A DNA stretch of 6,869 bases from CADEEV01 sp032127875 (GTDB lineage Bacteria > Acidobacteriota > Vicinamibacteria > Fen-336), in contig JAQBHI010000096.1 of assembly GCA_032127875.1 (NCBI GenBank), forward strand, positions 1 to 6,869, read 5' to 3'. Within the stretch, counting starts at the first letter, position 1. Every line of letters starts with the position of its first letter. The position numbers were made by a program, and so were the translations under genes. The notes beneath the pieces are model-generated. The model ran no database searches, was not told the DNA's origin, and saw nothing but the letters and a program-made list of their open reading frames with translations. This document shows positions 4,256 to 6,869 of the stretch, one piece after another.

Positions 4256-5422
4256 CTAGAGCAACCCGAAGCGGTGCGCGTCGTCGTGGCGTGCGGGCCC
4301 GACGTACTCGAATGAGGCGGTGGGGCGTGTGCGATAGCCGATCCGCGCAGGCGAGCCGGCGCGGAAGTCCGCCGGGCCCGCCGGAATGGCGGGGGCGTTC
4401 ATTGTGGAGCTGCTCGTGCGCCCGACCGGGGCGTTGTAGTTCATCGCCGAGGTCATCACCCACAGTGGCGACTTGGCGCGGTGGCGAATCATCGCGGGGT
4501 GAGAGGTGGTCGAGAAGTACGGCTTGCCGAGGGCGCGAAACAGAGAGCCGACGTACTCGCTCACCGCGTTGCCGAGCCCGATCCCCTGGAAGTCGGGGAG
4601 GCTGACCGTGCGGTGCTCGCGGTAGCCCGAGCGTCGCGAGTGCGGAAACGGGAGGACAGCCGTGAATGCTGCAGGGCGTCCATCCACCAGCGCCATGAAA
4701 CACCGCGCCGATCGGTTGAGCGTCGCGCTCAGATAGTGATGGTGACGGAATACGACCCACGCTTCAGTGGAGACGCGGACCAATTCGACGGCGACGGCTG
4801 GTCGTCGCTGAAGCTCCCTCCACTGAAAGCGCATGTTGAGCGTGTCGAAGATCCAATCGGGCTGAAGCCAGTCGACCACGTCGTAGTGACACGAGCACGC
4901 GATCAGCCGACGATTCGTGCCGCGTACCGCCTTCGCGACGGCAGCCGATCCGATCTTGGCAACGACGCGATCGACCACGGAGGTGAACTCGTCGATCACG
5001 CTCAATGTCGGGTTCTCGGCCAGCGTTCGCGCGACGTTGGCTCGAAACTGCTCGCCGTTCGATAGCGCGCCGAAGGGTCGCAACCACGCCGGCGGCGAGG
5101 AGAACCCGACGCTCGACAGTAGTTGCGTGATCTCGCGCATGGTCATCTTGTCTGGAAAGGAATCGACGAGCGCGCGCCGCTCGTGCCATGTCGGGGTCCA
5201 GGCGATCGCCTCCGGAAACAACTCGCGAGCGATCGTGGTCTTGCCGCTGCCGGAAGGACCGACGATCAGGCCGATGCTCCAATCGCGGTCCTCGAATGGG
5301 AGGCTCACGTCGAAACTCGATTCGCTGCGCTCGGTCGGCGGGATGTCGAACATCCCCTCCAACTGCATGACGCGCGTCGTGCGCTCAATCGATACGTGCT
5401 TCAGTACACGACAGCTCGGCAT
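4256..5422 (-). CDS. ABC-type ATPase fused to a GNAT acetyltransferase domain
   Basis: A 388-aa two-domain soluble protein. The ABC part has Walker A GPSGSGKTT (55-63), signature LSNGEQ (120-125), Walker B LSVIDE (140-145, catalytic Glu145) and a switch His (SCHYD, His179). There is no membrane segment, so it is not an ordinary transporter subunit. The C-terminal part (about 215-330) has HHHYL (227-231), a central strand pair, and the acetyl-CoA loop LPDFQGIGLG (275-284), all GNAT-like. This fusion occurs in phages, but its reaction is unknown. The HHYL start recalls Mom-type DNA-modifying GNATs, which is suggestive only. The start has AGGA 6 nt upstream and overlaps the ParB-like stop by 22 nt, so they are probably co-translated. 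Confidence 0.88.
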   Translation of the reverse strand: MPSCRVLKHVSIERTTRVMQLEGMFDIPPTERSESSFDVSLPFEDRDWSIGLIVGPSGSGKTTIARELFPEAIAWTPTWHERRALVDSFPDKMTMREITQLLSSVGFSSPPAWLRPFGALSNGEQFRANVARTLAENPTLSVIDEFTSVVDRVVAKIGSAAVAKAVRGTNRRLIACSCHYDVVDWLQPDWIFDTLNMRFQWRELQRRPAVAVELVRVSTEAWVVFRHHHYLSATLNRSARCFMALVDGRPAAFTAVLPFPHSRRSGYREHRTVSLPDFQGIGLGNAVSEYVGSLFRALGKPYFSTTSHPAMIRHRAKSPLWVMTSAMNYNAPVGRTSSSTMNAPAIPAGPADFRAGSPARIGYRTRPTASFEYVGPARHDDAHRFGLL

Positions 5423-6012
5423 GTGAATCCTCGCTCGACGAGTTCCTCTAGCAGCGTCTTCTGTGCTTCCTCGCTGGTCGTGCCGACGATCACGTCGAAG
5501 CCGCTCTTGACCTCGGCACTCTGATCGCCAACCGGCGCGGGGCTCGGCACGAGCCCAAGCTCGCCGGGCTCAAACCCCCACGACTGCAGAATGTCCGTAT
5601 CGAAGGAGTTGGCGAGCGCGTCGTAGTCCCATTCGCCCGTGTTTCGATTGAGCCGCAACGCCAGCTCGATCCCCTCCTGCTCCGAGAGCGAGCGCGACGG
5701 GATGCGGACATCGACCATCGCCTCGGGGTCGAGCAGCGCCTGGGCGAGCGCGACGCGACGGCGCATGTGGCCGCCGATGATCGAGCGCCCGTCGGCGTTA
5801 ACCACGATCTCCTCGACGTAGCCGAACTTCTGAAGCGATGCGGCGAGGTCTGCCGCTTGCTTCTCGGTCAGGCGGCGCGGGTTCGCCTCCCATTCCACGA
5901 GGTCACTGATGCGACGGCGCTCGGTGCGCCAGATGATCGGGCCCGTGCTCGCGCCGTGCTCGTGCTCTGATGCCGTCGCTTCTGACGCCTCACGCTTGCC
6001 GAACAAGCCCAT
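5401..6012 (-). CDS. ParB-like nuclease/CTPase-fold domain protein (stand-alone phage type)
   Basis: A 203-aa protein from ATG 6012, chosen because GGGGAG lies about 9 nt upstream; in-frame starts further right lie within the HNH gene. Residues 34-125 form a ParB/sulfiredoxin fold: ISDLVEWEANPRRLTE, a helix (52-61), then the hallmark GGHMR (80-84) after ADGRSIIG. ALRLNRNTGEWDYDAL and DILQSWGFEPGEL follow, as in phage ParB-like proteins. The C-terminal part (171-203, FDVIVGTTSEEAQKTLLEEL) looks like a small alpha/beta module. It lacks the DNA-binding helix-turn-helix of plasmid ParB, so partitioning is unlikely. A nucleotide-dependent or DNA-processing role with its neighbours is inferred. It overlaps the HNH gene by 23 nt. 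Confidence 0.9.
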   Translation of the reverse strand: MGLFGKREASEATASEHEHGASTGPIIWRTERRRISDLVEWEANPRRLTEKQAADLAASLQKFGYVEEIVVNADGRSIIGGHMRRRVALAQALLDPEAMVDVRIPSRSLSEQEGIELALRLNRNTGEWDYDALANSFDTDILQSWGFEPGELGLVPSPAPVGDQSAEVKSGFDVIVGTTSEEAQKTLLEELVERGFTCRAVVY

Positions 6013-6574
6013 CTCGCACTCTCCCCTCGAAGGTCGCGTGTCGCGCCTCGATCTTGGCGAGCTGCTCGTCCAGCCCGCACGCCGTTTTGGTTCGCACTTC
6101 CTCGCGCAGCACGTAGAGCAGCGGCAGACGCGCGGACGAGTAGTCAAGCCGCGTAGTGACCTGCGCCAGAGACTTGCGGCGCGACCACTCCACCACGCCC
6201 ACGGCCGCTTCGACCAGCGCGTCCCATTCCAGCGGCCGGCTGGTGTAACGGCGATGGCACGCGCTGCACAGGCACCATGCGTTCTCTCCGAGGATACGGC
6301 ATTGAGCGTAGGTGCGAGAGATCAGGTGAGCGCACTGGGTCGCGACGCGATGACGACCGTCCGCGCCGCACAGACGGCAGCGGTTGAGGTCGCGCACGCG
6401 GACGTAGAGCGAGAACGTATCGTCGCACAGCCGCTCCATGAAGGCGTGGTTGAGACGGCCATGCTTCAGGGCGGGCGGCTCCTCGCGCCTGGGCGGCGAT
6501 GACCGCTTGAGTGGCCGTCGCGGCTTGGGTCCGCGACGTTCGGGCTTTGGCAACGGTGCGCTCAGTGGACCCAT
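5990..6574 (-). CDS. HNH endonuclease, NinG/Rap-like
   Basis: A 194-aa protein from ATG 6574. In-frame starts further right are rejected because they lie inside the preceding gene. The N-terminus is basic and Pro-rich (about residues 1-35), then FSLYVRVRD (54-62) leads into the HNH core: C66-x2-C69, H83 (CAHLISR), N98, C103-x2-C106 and H107. Zinc cysteine pairs, CAH and a final CxxCH match the HNH fold of phage recombination nucleases of the NinG/Rap group, which cut branched DNA. Other phage HNH enzymes, such as packaging nucleases, are possible. The first 25 or so residues are nearly identical to those of the gene upstream, because a DNA repeat covers both starts. It overlaps the upstream gene by 13 nt. 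Confidence 0.85.
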   Translation of the reverse strand: MGPLSAPLPKPERRGPKPRRPLKRSSPPRREEPPALKHGRLNHAFMERLCDDTFSLYVRVRDLNRCRLCGADGRHRVATQCAHLISRTYAQCRILGENAWCLCSACHRRYTSRPLEWDALVEAAVGVVEWSRRKSLAQVTTRLDYSSARLPLLYVLREEVRTKTACGLDEQLAKIEARHATFEGRVRDGLVRQA

Positions 6575-6606
6575 CCGCAGCAGGTAGCGGCCTCGAGCTT
6601 CTGGCA
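6513..6606. repeat. Direct repeat, copy 1 (94 bp, spans a gene junction)
   Basis: This stretch equals 6776-6869 at 92 of 94 positions; the changes are at 6536 (A/G) and 6548 (T/G). Weaker similarity continues for about 20-25 bp to the left. It encodes the last 14 residues of the upstream gene, in one frame, and the first 20 or so residues of the HNH protein, in another. Confidence 0.95.
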
Positions 6607-6837
6607 CAAGAACCCGATGGCGGCGAGGCGCTCCCCGCGCGCGAGCAGCTCGGGCACCAGTGGCGACGTGACGGGGAGCGCTTGCAGTAGGCGGTGGACC
6701 TCCACGGCCTCGCGGCGCACGTCCTCCCATACGACCACATCGACGCGCGGCGCGGGGGGCGACGACCTCCTGATGGGCCGTCGCGGCTTGGGTCCGCGGC
6801 GTTCGGGCTTGGGCAACGGTGCGCTCAGTGGACCCAT
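6562..6837 (-). CDS. Unknown 91-aa protein with an HNH-like N-terminal tag
   Basis: The 91-aa frame starts at ATG 6837 and ends with a TGA that overlaps the HNH start by 13 nt. Residues 1-20 (MGPLSAPLPKPERRGPKPRR) are identical to the HNH protein's N-terminus, and similarity continues to SSPP (25-28). The rest, with VWEDVRREAVEVHRLLQALP and ELLARGERLAAIGFL, is a helical unknown. Its last 14 residues (CQKLEAATCCGWVH) equal those of the gene that enters at the window edge. It thus has a head like the gene after it and a tail like the gene before it, a mosaic made by tandem duplication. No function is recognised. No good Shine-Dalgarno is visible, so translation may depend on coupling. Confidence 0.7.
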   Translation of the reverse strand: MGPLSAPLPKPERRGPKPRRPIRRSSPPAPRVDVVVWEDVRREAVEVHRLLQALPVTSPLVPELLARGERLAAIGFLCQKLEAATCCGWVH

Positions 6838-6869
6838 CCGCAGCAGGTAGCGGCCTCGAGCTTCTGGCA
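6776..6869. repeat. Direct repeat, copy 2 (94 bp, cut by the window edge)
   Basis: Matches 6513-6606 with two mismatches at a period of 263 bp. The copy reaches the last base of the window, so the true repeat may be longer. Confidence 0.95.
6825..6869 (-). CDS. C-terminal tail of an unseen gene (partial)
   Basis: From the right edge, 14 codons and a TGA at 6825 read CQKLEAATCCGWVH, identical to the end of the 91-aa gene downstream and overlapping that gene's start by 13 nt in the same way. I infer an upstream gene, perhaps a paralogue of the 91-aa gene or the original owner of this tail. Only these codons are visible. Confidence 0.55.
   Translation of the reverse strand, partial: CQKLEAATCCGWVH

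Noticed and set aside
4190..4256. A GTG-started 22-codon frame (VGQSHEVDASRVSRD...) after the ABC-GNAT stop.
   Set aside because: It is very short, has no clear Shine-Dalgarno, and covers the hairpin arms, which explain its sequence pattern.
4145..4315. A plus-strand open frame with sensible residues (for example GVDLVALAHIRDPLDALEQP) ending at 4313-4315.
   Set aside because: It has no usable start codon or ribosome site, starts after a TGA at 4142, and its second half is antisense to the end of the ABC-GNAT gene. High third-position GC on the other strand explains the look.
4107..4760. A 217-codon minus-strand frame overlapping the ABC-GNAT gene.
   Set aside because: It is Arg/Pro/Gly-rich, lies in another frame of a gene with clear ABC and GNAT motifs, and shows no motif of its own.
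5401..6012. A plasmid or chromosome partition system (ParA/ParB).
   Set aside because: No ParA is present and the ParB-like protein lacks the central helix-turn-helix part. The neighbours are phage-type genes.
1..6869. CRISPR array, tRNA, rRNA, insertion sequence or integrase attachment site.
   Set aside because: No regularly spaced repeats, cloverleaf sequence, transposase motif or terminal inverted repeats were seen. The one direct repeat pair lies within overlapping genes and has only two visible copies.

Overview
The window is GC-rich and tightly packed, and every supported gene lies on the minus strand, so it reads from right (6869) to left (1). Gene content points to a tailed phage or prophage of a high-GC bacterium: a NinG/Rap-like HNH nuclease, a stand-alone ParB-like domain protein, an ABC ATPase fused to a GNAT acetyltransferase, an orphan-type N6/N4 DNA methyltransferase, a small protein of the phage 'NARLIAAAPELLEAL' type, and many tiny overlapping genes. 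No structural, terminase, integrase or host-taxonomic marker is present, so the host cannot be named.

Right block (about 4256-6869). The tail of an unseen gene is followed by a 91-aa unknown protein, the HNH protein (194 aa), the ParB-like protein (203 aa) and the ABC-GNAT fusion (388 aa). Each gene overlaps the next by 13-23 bases, as in one polycistronic unit. A 94-bp direct repeat (two mismatches) covers two successive gene junctions at the right edge. Together these genes look like a DNA-processing or DNA-modification module; that role is inferred.

Spacer (4058-4255, about 200 bp). This is the only real gap. It is full of inverted repeats: a 12-bp palindrome, a 7-bp stem, and an array of alternating GACGCC/GGCGTC arms that can fold in competing ways. 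It probably separates two transcription units.

Left block (1-4057). A zinc-finger protein (104 aa) is joined by an ATGA overlap to the DNA methyltransferase (412 aa). A string of small genes follows, most joined by ATGA overlaps whose Shine-Dalgarno sequence lies in the last codons of the preceding gene. Many of these small proteins carry CxxC pairs. Between about 569 and 1870 the best coding signal changes frame at up to four points, while the large genes are intact. These points could be indels, sequencing errors or recoding. One lies on an in-frame G-GGT-TTC slippery heptamer, and two on TTT-C.

The most noteworthy items are the HNH / ParB-like / ABC-GNAT module, the repeat that duplicates a gene junction, the hairpin-rich spacer, and the cluster of frame changes.
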